Source: Aspidapion aeneum (lineage: Eukaryota; Arthropoda; Insecta; Coleoptera; Brentidae). Taken from it: a stretch of 64,000 nucleotides of DNA. Both the position numbers and the translations under genes were made by a program. The notes beneath the pieces are model-generated. The model saw only the letters and a list, made by a program, of their open reading frames with translations. It did no database searches and was not told the origin of the DNA. Shown piece after piece: positions 21,310 to 33,110 of the stretch (position 1 is the first letter of the stretch; every line of letters starts with the position of its first letter). The stretch is taken from assembly GCA_963576565.1 (NCBI GenBank), contig OY755044.1, forward strand, positions 41,809,235-41,873,234. The letters run 5' to 3'.

Positions 21310-21685
21310 TATAAATAAAAAATTGTATATGATCCGATTTGAATTAGAAACTCAGTACAAAAAAAAACTGTATACTAAGTAAAACATACATAAGTTTGAA
21401 ACACATATTTAAGTCCTACAAGTTTCTTAAAACATTGTTGCAACTCTTGTCTTATTTTGGAACACAAGTTCCACAACGGCACATAATGTTTCTTCTTTTT
21501 AAAAACATTTTTTGTATTAGAAGAGGACACTGATCTATCTTTTATATTTAACCATAAAGATTTCGTTGAGCCTTTACTTATGAAAAATAAAAACGTGATC
21601 TGGTTTATTTAGGAAAATACCTGTTATGTTTGATCGTGGACACATTCTCCTACGCAAATGCAAAAGTGACTTTTACAAAGTTATG

Positions 21686-21890
21686 GCAGAAGTGTAAACT
21701 TCAACAAGGCGAAATTAATAATACTGGCCTTCATCTGCATCATCATGTCGCTCGCTGAATGTTCCCCTCACAGTCGACTCGAGCCGACTTCACCCGAATG
21801 AGCGTTACTTTGCAAAGCCTGACGGCTCAGTTTAATTCAGTACCCACAAAAACTGCTAAACGCGCCTAAAGAAGTTTACACTTCAAAAAT
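21686..21890. repeat. Short inverted-repeat segment inside E (copy 1)
   Basis: AGAAGTGTAAACTTC...AAGGCG near 21690 and, inverted, GAAGTGTAAACTTCTTTAGGCG near 21880 bracket about 200 bp that is GC-richer than the rest of E. Copies 2 and 3 keep it (about 33635-33840 and 40935-41135). Possibly an old MITE. Confidence 0.5.
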
Positions 21891-23363
21891 CTTCAGTCCT
21901 TATGATATCAGACGGGGGGCAGATTGTGGTAGGTTTGTTGTGAGGGGGCTGGTTATGGGGGAGGGGAATATCTCACTTTACCCCTTCCCATAGAAATACA
22001 GGCAGTTATACTTTTTATGTAGGAATCTATCTGTATATTATTATTAAACTACAAAAACAGCAATTAAAGTAAAACGATGTTTTCTTTTTCTAGGAGAGCT
22101 TATTTTTTATAATGAATCACTTAATTATGTCACTAAAATTCTAGAAAAAACAGAGAAGGAAGGCCTAGTCCGCATGTTATTTGTGGACTTGGTCGGCGCC
22201 CCTGATAGATTATGTTCATTTCGTTTGAAAGGGGCTAATTTTGATCTTAGAGGGCTTACCCCCTTCCCCAAGCTACTTCCTTGGCGTATAAACATACATT
22301 TATTCCATTCTTTCAAAAAATGTTGGTTTTGTTAATATTTAGTATTACCAAGAAAAATTGCATTTGGATATCTGATTTGGCCCACTGTGCAACGCTACCG
22401 TCAGTCAGTTCTGCATTTCACAACAAAAAATAAGCTTGATAAAGACAAAAGTGGGTTAGGATTGCATTTTTCTGGAAATGTTTATTTTAATTTATAATTT
22501 ATATTCAACTAATTTATATTTATGTTCAACGTTCGATAGTTTTGGTTTTGTAGCTGTTGTGCGATATGTTCAATCGTAAGTAAAGGCATAGCTAAATTAT
22601 TTCCTGTGCGTAAAATACCAGTAAAAACTGTAGGAATCAAGAAAATTTCAGCTTAAGTTGGTCTTGAGACTCAGGCCTTAAAATTAAAAAAAACTTTTGT
22701 TTGCATACCTAAGTAGTACTTTTTAAAAATAATTAGTGCTGGAAAATTTGCATCTTCTTGAAAAATATTAGTTTTTAATATAGGATTTTTTTTGTTACAG
22801 GTTACTTATGTGTCTACAACAACAACAAACTTCTCTAGCTTGCAAGCAATACCTATCATCTGCTATGTTGGTCCAAATAAAAAACTTGTTGCAGAGAAAT
22901 AAACATCCTTCGAGACCAGTAGATCCCACCCAAATCTCTTTTGTGATTTATTCAATTATAGTAATGTAACTATGAGAATGTGAAATAGAATACAATGAAT
23001 ACTATTCATAAGAAAAGTGCGTAAAGTGATTACATTTCCACAAACAAAAACAGTTGAGCAATATGAAGTGAAGTTCAGTTTCATAATAGTTTGTGAGAAA
23101 TAGATACCAGGCACATATATAAGGAGGGGGGCACTGGAGGGACATTTCCCCCCTATTTGAACAAGTTTTTATTATGAAATTTTAGTGTTGGGCACTTCAC
23201 TACTAAAATGTTCTGTATTCAGTGGACTTGCCTCTGGCAAGCATTTCTGCCTACCCTGTCCAAAACACCATGCACCGTCACTGAGAAACAACACAGGACT
23301 TTCTATATGGGAGTATCCCCCCAGAAAGAAAAGCTATCTACATGCCTGCTACATACTTTGAGT

Positions 23364-23546
23364 CACTGGCGTACATAGAAAAAAGTTTCGGGGTGGGCCC
23401 TAGGCAGTTTGGGGGGGGGGGGGGCCCGAGGCCCCATGAGGCCGTATTTTATGCTATTTTATGTTTGTATTCAGGAAATATGTGGAAAATATCTAAAAAA
23501 ATCTTAGATTCGGGGGGGGGGCGCCCCCCCCTTATATACGCCACTG
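23364..23546. mobile_element. hAT-type MITE, 183 bp, with 8-bp target duplication
   Basis: Ends CACTGGCGTACATA and (inverted) CAGTGGCGTATATA are short inverted repeats, flanked by an exact 8-bp duplication CTTTGAGT (23356-23363 and 23547-23554). E copies 2 and 3 have the uninterrupted site, proving insertion. It contains runs of G of about 14 and 9 and a run of C. Eight-base duplication and a CAGTGGCG-type end are hAT features. Confidence 0.9.
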
Positions 23547-24489
23547 CTTTGAGTACATGTTTTATAGAACATTTTTTGTTCAGTTCTTCAAAAGGATAAT
23601 TATTCAGTAAAATTTTCTTGAAAATATTTTTGAACAAATTTCTGTTCCCATGTTCTAAAAAAATGTAAAATCTAAATTTTAAAAACTATTTTTCTATAAT
23701 CACCAAAAACAGTTGTTGATTTTAAGTAAGCACTGTAGAGTGGTTATTTTAATTTAAAAAAATAAAGTACCTTATGATGTTTCTTCAATAATTAATTCAC
23801 TTTTTATTTTAAAAAACATTTTGTTCAAAAGGATAATTATTCAATAAAATTTCCTTCAAAGAGAAAATTGTTCAAAAACATTTTCTTCAAATAGAAATTT
23901 GTTTGCACAAATTTCCATTTAAAGAAAATGTTTTTCGAGAAATTTCCATCCATGGAAAATGTTTTAGGAGAAAATGATTTAGAAGAATTTTCCATTTGAA
24001 CATATTTTTACTCAAATGTTACAAAAACTGTAAAATCTTAATTTTAAAATTTATTTTAGCTCACACTACTACTATAGGGGAGAGTGGGGCACATTCGGCA
24101 TATTCGGATTTGAGCGAGAAATTTGGCGAAACAGTATATTATTTTAAAAAAATGATGTAAATTATTGAAAATGTGTTCCATTGCGAATTTGTTTTGAATA
24201 ACAAAAAATTAGTTGTATAGGTAAAAATATATTTTTTTAAAGAATATAATTTTTTTGACATTTGGCTGAAAGTGCCCCCCTGGGTGGGCAGTTTCGGCTA
24301 TGGGATGGGGAACATTCAGCCATGTATTTTAAAAAATATAGGACAACAAAAAGCAAGGATAAAAATGTAGAAACTTATATTTAGAATATAAAACGTTATG
24401 CTAACGGGTAACTTAAAATATTAAACGTATTAATGCTGATCTTAACCTAGTCTAACTTAAGTTAATTCAACGTACATTCATTAAACCAA

Positions 24490-26086
24490 AACCAACATTA
24501 AACTTGTAAATATTGGCTGCTCTGGTAGTACCTTGAGCCATCGGAACAGGCAAAATGGCAACAATATCATTTGCCTTTACCAAAGCAGTGTCATCGACAT
24601 CAGGAAATGCAAAAATATTTGACGATCCCTTCCTTCGCAATAAAGATATTTCAAAATCTTGATCTTCGTTGCCGGCAGGTAAGACCTGGACTTTTCCAAT
24701 ATAATAAATTTCTGATTTTGCAACGACAAATTTGACAAGGACAAAATTTCCAACAGCAATGGTATCCTCTTCAGAAATTCTTGCTAGGTCTTCAAAGACC
24801 TCTTCGTCATCGGACGACTCATTGTACTCTATATCAAAGCTCGATTCACTCGATCAGTCGCAATATGAGACTCGTGGTTGTCTATAATGAGAAGTACTTT
24901 ATTGTTAACGGAACATTTTACTTGATTTGCAAAATGTTCAATAACTTTTGGAAAAAGTTCTTTTGTCATCCATCCATTTTTGTTGCCAAGAGCTATTGCG
25001 GATGTGGGAAATTCGTCCCCTAAATACTCCTCAGGGTTTCTTAATCTGGGGTAAATAAATACCGGTGGAACTGCAACTCCGGATGCGCTTATCATTCCAA
25101 CAAATGTGACAAGCTCACCTCTTTCTTGTGACGCTGCATGAGCAACTTGTTTTTGTCCTTTTGGAGCAACTACCTTAACTGGGGTCATAACAGTAATCAA
25201 GCCAGTTTCGTCCAAATTATAAATTTGATCAGCTTTAAATTTATATTTTTCAAGGACTGCACCATACTTATCAAAAAAATCATTCACAATCGGTGTATTA
25301 AGAGCCATTGCCCAGCTTCGACTTGTATTTTCTGGTTTCCGAAGGGCCAATTGATTTTTGTGCCGTGCCATAAAACTGGGCAACCAATCACGACCTAAAA
25401 AAAATTATATAATGTAACAAAAAATATCACACACAAGTATGCAAATTAAACGCTTTGGAGATATTTTCGGTTTAGATGTTTTTAGAAGCTCTCGTGACAC
25501 ACAGACATAACTACATATACACAGACCTATATCAGGACAAATCGCCCATTTAGGTGAAAACACGTAAATATCACATTTTCGGTGTTTTCTCAAAAATAAA
25601 AATTTTGACGAAAACAATACCTTCCCTATCCAAAAAGGTAAAAAACAAACCTGCAATTATGTTCTCTTCCCATGATGTAGGTAACTTAATGGTCTTATTT
25701 GCCTTTGCAAATTCGTAAGCTAGAGCTCTTATGTCTTTATAGTTCAGTCCATAGTTTAAATTGCAACATGATATTATGTATGTGACCAATTCATTTTCTT
25801 GTGTGAAATTAAATACTTGGTGAGCGGTATACTTGTTGGAGAAAACTGGCGTATCTGATTGGTCGCTTTCATTGCCAGAGTCTTCCAAACTACGCAGCAG
25901 CTCTTTCTTCGTGTTGTGCTCAAGTAACTTTTTAATTCGTGACTGAAGAGTTTGACGTTTCACTTGGTATTCTTGCGCTGCCTGATATTGGCTTAGGCGT
26001 TTGGACAAAATGGCTTTAATGGCTTCCTTGACATGTAGTTCGCTAATATTTGAGCGATTTGTTTTTCTGGTGCGTTTTCTCGGCAT
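24490..26086 (-). pseudogene. pogo-like transposase, spliced, internally deleted
   Basis: This would be a DDE transposase with an N-terminal DNA-binding helix-turn-helix. Exon 1 (26086-25651) starts MPRKRTRKTNR; an ATG six bases upstream is also possible. Residues 15-60 form a Psq-type HTH (EAIKAILSKRLSQYQAAQ...), followed by an acidic linker and a CENP-B-type second DNA-binding region ending PTSWEENIIAG. The 256-bp intron (25650-25395, GT...AG) joins in frame to RDWLPSFMARHKNQLALRKP. Exon 2 (25394 downward) has YNLDETG (first Asp) and LLIIDNHESH (second Asp). Directly after this the frame ends at 24829, and the expected third Asp region is absent. From about 24840 down to 24490 another frame reads an acidic stretch, GNFVLVKFVVAKSEIYYIG and PVPMAQGT, the C-terminal domain often seen in insect pogo-like proteins. 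So an internal deletion and frame change removed the end of the catalytic core. Confidence 0.8.
25395..25650 (-). repeat. Intron of the pogo-like transposase made of repeat T
   Basis: The intron reads on the minus strand GTTTGTTTTTTACC... AAGGTATTGTTTTCG ...GAGAAAACACCGAAAATGTG ...ATGTCTGTGTG... and ends ATAATTTTTTTTAG. These blocks are, in order and orientation, those of repeat T at 16796-17150. Nearly the whole intron is accounted for. Confidence 0.7.
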
Positions 26087-27808
26087 CTGCAAAGAGAAGT
26101 AAGTAAAAGTACCTAAACTAATTTGCTCTTTACCTTTTATAACCTTTACCTAAAATAATTTTTTTTCATGTGAGAACTTACTTTCTAAGCAAAAAGGTCT
26201 AAGGTGGTAAGGTGGGCACCATTCGGCTACAGCCGAAACATGACCACCTCAGATAGCCGAATGTTCCCCACCGGACAAAAATAAGTTTTTGGTAATAAGA
26301 AACTTCTGAAGGAATATTTTAAGGTTATGATTCTCATACCGTTAAACATTATAATAACTTAATAATATTATGTTAAACAATCATGTCAATCGAGCAAATA
26401 TTACGAAAGTTGTATCAAAAAACGTAAAGCACTAAAATCTTACCTTATTACATTAAAAACACAATTTTTTCACACGTGCTTTTTATTCAACCGCGCACCA
26501 TAAATGTCCATTGCCCGACTGTAAACAACCGAGAAGTGACATATTGCGTAATAGATTGGCGCTAAATTCAAAATGGTTCAGGAAATAATGCCTGTAGCCG
26601 AATGTGCCCACAGGCCGAATGTGCCCCACTCTCCCCTACTATAGTAGTGTGAGCTATGTTGATTTTTTTGAGAAAAAAAAAAGTTTCTCTGAGATTTTCA
26701 GTGAAAATATGTCGTGTGTGATCTCAAACGAAAGGTAATTGAGTCTGGAGTTAAACAAAATACATTTTAGTTTAAAAAAAGGGTGGGGGTAGATTTCAAA
26801 AATTAGAGTTTAAGTCAAAACATGGCTTGTGTGGTATCAAACGAAAGGTAATTGAGTATGGAGTTGAATAAAATATATTTCAGTTTTTAGTTATATTAGC
26901 TCACATGTACACTATAACTATAGTACCTAGTGTGAGCTTAGGTACCCATATATTGGCAGAGTATTTTTATAATCACCAAAAACACATAAAAAAATAAAGT
27001 ACCTTATTAATTAAGATTCTAAATCAATAATTAAATTTAAAAAAAACATTTTCTTCAAAAGGATAATCATTCAATAAAATTTTCTATATACAGAAAATTG
27101 TTCAAAAACATTTTCTTCGATTAGAAGTTTGTTCGAACAAACATTTACTTCGATTAGAAGTTTGTTCGAACAAATTTCCATTTTAAAAAAAATGTTTTTG
27201 AACGAATTTTCGTTGAAGGAAAATGTATTTCAAATAATAATAACATATTTGTTACAAAAAATGTAAAATTTTTACATAACTTTTTTTTCTATAGTAACCA
27301 AAAACTTGTTTTTGATTTAAAATAAAGGACTGAAAAGTCATTATTCAGTGACCCAAAAAAAAACTACCTACTGCATAAGGTTTCTAAATAATTTATTAAC
27401 AAAAAAAAATTGAATTATATTATACAAGTAAATAATAATTTATTCTAGCACTGTCGATACAATGATTCTTCTCATCTCATCTCATCTTCATGGATAGTAT
27501 AGGTATGCAAAGTTAAATTTAAAAAAATACAAAAAATGGATATATAGGTATACCTATGTCACAGGCTTGTAGTAATAAATAATGATTTTAGTTGTGGGGG
27601 TTGCTATAGTCTATAGTTAAAAAAGCTATAGTAAGTACCTAAGCAGATAGTGTAACTATAACCCTGCCAAATTAAATTAACAAAATAAGCACCTATTAAA
27701 AATTGGTAAACTAACCATGTATAACATGGGCGTAGTCAGGGTCTAACTCAGGGTGGGGCAAAAAAGCAAAAAATTTTATAGCTCCCCTTTAATTCTTGTA
27801 TTACTAAT

Positions 27809-28586
27809 GGATCGTTCATACTCGTCTTTTGTCTAGTCTTTTGTCTTGGTTTAGTCATATGTCTTGTCATAAGAAAGTTAAAACCACTGTTTCTTATGGG
27901 AGTGTTCATACAATGTTTTTGCTTTTGTTTTTGATTAGTCTTTGTCTTAAGAGTTGCCAACTTTCAATCCTTAGGACAACGACTAAGACGAGTGATATTT
28001 GTTGTTTTTTTTTACAGGGCGTCCGAAGAGCGCAAGCGGGCGGCCGAAATTTTGAATAGGGCTGTCTAACAAAACATATGATCAAATCCAAGATGTCTTC
28101 CATAGGACAAACAAACCGATTTCCCATAAGCCGTAATGTTAACAAAAACGTAAATTTTACAAAAACGACAAGAGCTTTAGTCTCAAAAATTAATTAGTTT
28201 TAAGAACAGATCCTTTGTGCATATGGGAAAAATGCGTTTTTCTTAAAAATAATAAACTAAAGCGAGAAAATCTGAAATAAAAGGGACCATGTTTCAAATA
28301 AGTGGGTTATGTTTTTGTTTATTTTGTTTTTTTTTTTAACTTTTTTTCTAGTTTTTTCACTTATTTTGAATTATTACATGGGCGCACCAAGGGGGCGGAG
28401 GGCTAGGGGCCCGGACCCCCCCAAACCACATATTTTTTTAGATATTTTCCATATATTTCATGAATAAACAGCAAAAATAGCATAAAGTACAACATCATGA
28501 GACCTCTGGGGGCCCCCCAAAGGTATCGGGCCCCCAAAGGTTTTTCTATTCTATAGCGTTAAACTAAGGCTATAGAATAGGCTAAG
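27809..28586. other. Spacer between E copies 1 and 2, with fragments of other repeats
   Basis: At 27825-28000, TACTCGTCTTTTGTCTAGTC and a weak inverse GACTAAGACGAGT suggest an old foldback. At 28379-28550 a GC-rich segment (GGGGGCGGAGGG, GGGCCCGGACCCCCCC) holds a stretch resembling, in inverse, the interior of the 183-bp hAT MITE (GATATTTTCCATATATTTC). At 28018-28060 a GC-rich phrase, GGCGTCCGAAGAGCGCAAGC, starts an unassigned piece. No gene. Confidence 0.5.
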
Positions 28587-30114
28587 GGGGGTCGATTTTT
28601 GTAGATTAGACCACCGATCGTTTTTAGCCAGCTAAAATTTTTAGCCATATAAAATTGAGCTGCATTGAGTTCAACTAGAACTGGCAAAATATCGTGGAAG
28701 GTTTCTGCTCAATATTTTGAACCAAAAAGGCAAAACAACCTTAGATATTAGTAAACACAACATTCTAGAGCTAATTTTCTTACGAATTTCATTCTATGAA
28801 GGAAACAAAAACCGTTTTCCGACACGAATTGTACTTCGAATTTATTTCTCAGTGTTCATACAAGTCAGTGATCGCGAGCCGCAGTGTTGTCAGTGCAGCT
28901 TGGTAGAATTCTTTCACTTATTTCAGAAAATCGAGTTCGCCGTGATTTTTATGACGCTTACTTTGACAGAAGTATGAAGCAATTTCACAATAAACAACCA
29001 GAATTTTTTTAAAATTATATTACTAGTTATAAAAAAATGATAAGTTGATTTCTCACACGTGCGGATATGGTGTTCTGTGGGGCGGATTATTATCCCAGAG
29101 AGGGGCTCCATTTCTTTTAAATACGCCTCTCACAAAAGACAAGAAGATTTGGATAGCTGTACTTGGATAACCTCTGTGGTTCTACACGAAGCCTCACCTA
29201 TAAAATCTCCTGATGATATAAGAAGAAAAACATAGTATACAAAGTTTTCCATCCCAGAGGGGCTCCATTCCTTTTAAATATGCCCCTCACAAAAGACGAG
29301 AAGATATGAATCTACATAGTCTTGAAGCTTCACTCATAAAATCTCCTGATGAAATATGAAAAGAAACATACCTACCTATAGTTAGTATACAAAGTTAAAA
29401 TCATCATAAAAATTCAAAATAATGGATATGTATAGGGGAACATCCTTAAATTATGCAACGCAAAAATTCAGGATTTTTAACTCCCCCTCGTAACGCATTT
29501 TCAAGAAAAAACACATTAAAAAAACATTGTGTGTAATCATGACGCAAAGCCAACCTCCCCCCTTGAGTGTTTATATTCCTTAAATAAAACATTTCAATAA
29601 TATTGGTGTTCTTTGGATGGTTATACATCATGGGCGTAGTCAGGGTGGGGCACTTACCCCACCCTGCCTTGTAACCTGCACCATCCTGGCTTTAGCTCAT
29701 TTAGTAATATAAGAATTAAAGGGGACCTATAAAATTTTTTGCTTTTTTGCCCCACCCTGAGTGAGACCCTGACTACACCCATGTTAATATACATGGTTAG
29801 TTTACCAATTTTTATTAGGTGCTTATTTTGTTAATTTAATTTGGCAGGGTTATAGTTACACTACCTGCTTATAGGTACTTACTATAGCTTTTTTAACTAT
29901 AGACTATAGCAACCCCCACAACTAAAATCATTATTTATTGCTACAAGCCTGTGACAGGTACCTAGGTATATCCATTTTTTGTATTTTTTTAAATTTAACT
30001 TTGCATACCTATACTATCCATGAAAATGAGATGAGATGAGAAGAATTATTGATTCGACAGTGCTTGAATAAATTATTATTTACTTAATATAATTCAATTT
30101 TTTTTTGTTAATAA

Positions 30115-31420
30115 ATTATTTAGAAACCTTATGCATTAGGTACTTTTTTTCACTTTTATTGGGTCACTGAATAATGACTTTTCAGTCCTTTATTTTAAAT
30201 CAAAAACTTTGAGTTATTGGTTATTATAGAAAAAAAAGTTATGTAAAAATTTTACATTTTTTGTAACAAATATGTTCTAATGAAAAATTAGTTCAAAAAC
30301 ATTTTCTTTAAATGGAAATTTGTTCGAACAAACTTCTAATCGAAGAAAATGTTTTTGAACAATTTTCTGTATATAGAAAATTTTATTGAATGCTTATCCT
30401 TTTGAAGAAAATGTTTTTTTAAATTTAATTATTGATTTAGAATCTTAATAAGCTCCTTTATTTTTTTTATGTGTTTTTGGTGATTATAAAAATATTCTGC
30501 CAATATATGGGTAGCTAAGCTCACACTAGGTACTATAGTTATAGTGTACGTGTGAGCTAATATAACTAAAAACTGAAATATATTTTATTCAACTCGACTC
30601 AATTACCTTTCGTTTGATACCACACAAGCCATGTTTTGACTTAAACTCTAATTTTTGAAATCTACCCCCACCTTTTTTTTTTTTAAACCAAAATGTATTT
30701 TGTTTAACACCAGACTCAATTACCTTTCGTTTGAGATCACACACGACATATTTTCACTTAAACTCTCAGAGCAACTTTTTTTTCTCAAACAAATCAACAT
30801 AGCTCACACTACTATGGTATAGTAGTAGTGTGAGCTAAAATAAATTTTAAAATTAAGATTTTACAGTTTTTGTAACATTTGAATAAAAATATGTTTAAAT
30901 GGAAAATTCTTCTGAAACATTTTCCTTGGATGGAAATTTCTCGAAAAACATTTTCTTTAAATGGAAATTTGTGCAAACAAATTTCTATTTGAAGAAAATG
31001 TTTTTGAACAATTTTCTCTTTGATGGAAATTTTATTAAATAATTATCCTTTTGAACAAAATGTTTTTTAAAATAAAAAGTGAATTAATTATTGAAGAAAC
31101 TTCATAAGGTACTTTATTTTTTTAAATTAAAATAACGACTATACAGTGCTTAATTAAAATCAACAACTGTTTTTGGTGATTATAGAAAAATAGTTTTTAA
31201 AATTAAGATTTTACATTTTTTTAGAACATGGGGCATGTTCGAAGCATTTTTTGACATTTGAGTAAAAATATGTATGTAGTAATTATTTTTGTTAACCCTT
31301 ATAGAAAAGAGTGCTTTAAAATTAATTTTATTGTTTAAATGGAAAATTGTATGAAATCATTTAGTGCTAAACATTTTCTTTGAACAGAAATTTGTTCAAA
31401 AATATACAAGAAAATTTTAC
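30115..31420. repeat. Degenerate internal repeat array of E (copy 2)
   Basis: Phrases recur: TTTGGTGATTATAGAAAAATA-like (about 30215, 30477, 31171), AAATGGAAATTTGTT-like (30317, 30960, 31330-31390), CAATTACCTTTCGTTTGA (30600, 30718), and AGCTCACACTA...TAGTGTGAGCT hairpins (30525, 30806). Each phrase is in the matching place in copies 1 and 3. The array looks like decayed tandem duplication within E. Confidence 0.55.
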
Positions 31421-32493
31421 TGAATAATTATCGTTCTGAAGAACTGAACAAAAAATGTTCTGTAAAACATGTACTCAAAGTATGTAGCAGGCATGTAGAT
31501 AGCTTTTCTTTCTGGGGGGATACTCCCATATAGAAAGTCCTGTGTAGTTTCTCAGTGACGGTGCATGATGTTTTGGACAGGGTAGGCAGAAATGCTTGCC
31601 GGAGGCAAGTCCACTGAATACAGAACATATTAGTAGTGAAGTGCCCAACACTAAAATTTCATAATAAAAACTTGTTCAAGGAGGGGGGAAATGTCCCCCC
31701 AGTGCCCCCCCTCCTTATATATGTGCCTGGTATCTATTTCTCACAAACTATTATGAAACTGAACTTCACTTCATATTGCTCAACTGTTTTTGTTTGTGGA
31801 AATGTAATCACTTTACACACTTTTCTTATGAATAATATTATTTTTAATAATAATTAACAAATAATATTTGATAATACATTGTATTCTATTTCACATTCAC
31901 ATAGTTACATTACAAGAGATTTGGGTGGCATCTACTGGTCTCGAAGGATGTTTATTTCTCTGCAACAAGTTTTTTATTTGGACCAACATAGCAGATGATA
32001 GGTATTGCTTGCAAGCTTGAGAAGTTTGTTGTTGTTGTAGACACATAAGTAACCTGTAACAAAAAAAATCCTATATTAAAAACTAATATTTTTCAAGAAG
32101 ATGCAAATTTTCCAGCACTAATTATTTTTAAAAAGTACTAGGTATGCAAACAAAAGTTTTTAAAATTTTAGGGCCTGAGTCTCAAGACCACCTTAAGCTG
32201 AAATTTTGTGATTCCTACAGTTTTTACTAGTATTTTACGCACAGGAAATAATTTAGCTATGCCTTTAAAAATATTTCCAAGTGAAAAAAAATATATTTTT
32301 TTGGCAAAGGAGCTTGTTAGCGAAATTACTAGACAAAACTAGACTAAAACTTACGTTTGAACAAATCGCACAACAGCTACAAAACCAAAACTATCGAACG
32401 TTGAACATGAATAATAAATTAGTTGACTATAAACATTAAATTCCTAACCAACTTTATAACACCAAGCTTATTTTTTGTTGTGAAATGCAGTCT

Positions 32494-33110
32494 GACGGAC
32501 AAGACGCTAGCCCTACCAAGTCCACTTCCAATCCCTGACTTCGCATGCGTAGATCTACCAATATTATTTACCTCATGTATTAGAATAGATGTACAGGGTG
32601 ATTTTCACTTGAATGATTCTAACCACATGAAAATAGAAAGTTTCAAAAACCTAACCTAACGAAACCTAATCAGATCTAACCGAACCGAACCAATATTAAA
32701 AAAAAAACTTTCCTGACTTCCTCCCCGGGATCCTAGAGGATGTGAATCCGAACCGGACCGAACCGAACCTATCCAAACCTAACCCTACCCAACTAAACCT
32801 AATTAGCAGTACGTGTTGTAGTTTGGTTAGGTTAGGTTTGGTTCAGTTTAGTTAGGTTCCTTTCGGATTCACATCCTCTAGGATCCCGGGTAGGAAGTCA
32901 GGAAAGTTTTTTTTTTTAAAAAAATAATTTCCTTTGGTTCGGTTCGGTTAGATTTGATTAGGTTTTTGAAACTTTCTATTTTCATGTGGTTACAATCATT
33001 CAAGTGAAAATCACCCTGTATATAATAAGGTAAATAATATTGGTAGATCTGCGCATGCGAAGTCAGGGATTGAAAGTGGACTTGGTAGCGCTAGCGTCTT
33101 GTGTCTGACA
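32494..33110. mobile_element. Palindromic (foldback) insertion in E copy 2
   Basis: The segment is nearly its own inverse: ACAAGACGCTAGC near 32498 pairs with GCTAGCGTCTTGT near 33090-33102, and the arms of about 300 bp meet near 32812. Copies 1 and 3 lack it. It contains TTAGGT/GGTTCG-rich stretches. No coding content. Confidence 0.8.
32594..33018. mobile_element. TA-flanked MITE within the palindrome
   Basis: Ends CAGGGTGATTTTCACTTGAA match perfectly in inverse at both sides, and TA flanks both (32592-32593, 33019-33020). The rest of the arms also pair, with the centre near 32812. The middle is rich in AACCTAACC and its complement. Confidence 0.8.

Larger units (their letters stand above)
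24077..26636 (-). mobile_element. pogo-like (Tc1/mariner superfamily) transposon
   Basis: Exact 23-bp TIRs begin GGGGAGAGTGGGGCACATTC at both ends (24077 and, inverted, 26636), with TA duplicated at 24075-24076 and 26637-26638. Subterminal motifs related to GGCACATTCGGC recur (near 24270-24330, 26205-26275 and 26590-26615). E copies 2 and 3 have the empty site in their short palindrome. The interior encodes a minus-strand pogo-type transposase with an intron and an internal deletion, so the 2560-bp copy is not autonomous. Confidence 0.9.
19084..27808 (-). mobile_element. Element E, copy 1 (inverted, truncated at its distal end)
   Basis: This is the reverse complement of E copies 2 and 3. It starts with the E right terminus (GGGGGTCGATTTTTGTTAAT) and runs colinear, in inverse, to about 27808, where similarity to copy 2 (about 29700) stops; the last 1.1 kb of E, including the other terminus, is missing. 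Insertions absent from the other copies are the hAT-type MITE 23364-23546 and the pogo-like element 24077-26636. No transposase belonging to E is seen. Confidence 0.8.

Noticed and set aside
22125..22316. 63-codon minus-strand frame in E copy 1
   Set aside because: Not kept open at the matching places of copies 2 and 3; consistent with chance.
32690..32960. Telomeric repeat
   Set aside because: GGTTAG/AACCTA words are irregular and symmetric about the centre of a foldback element, not a (TTAGG)n array.
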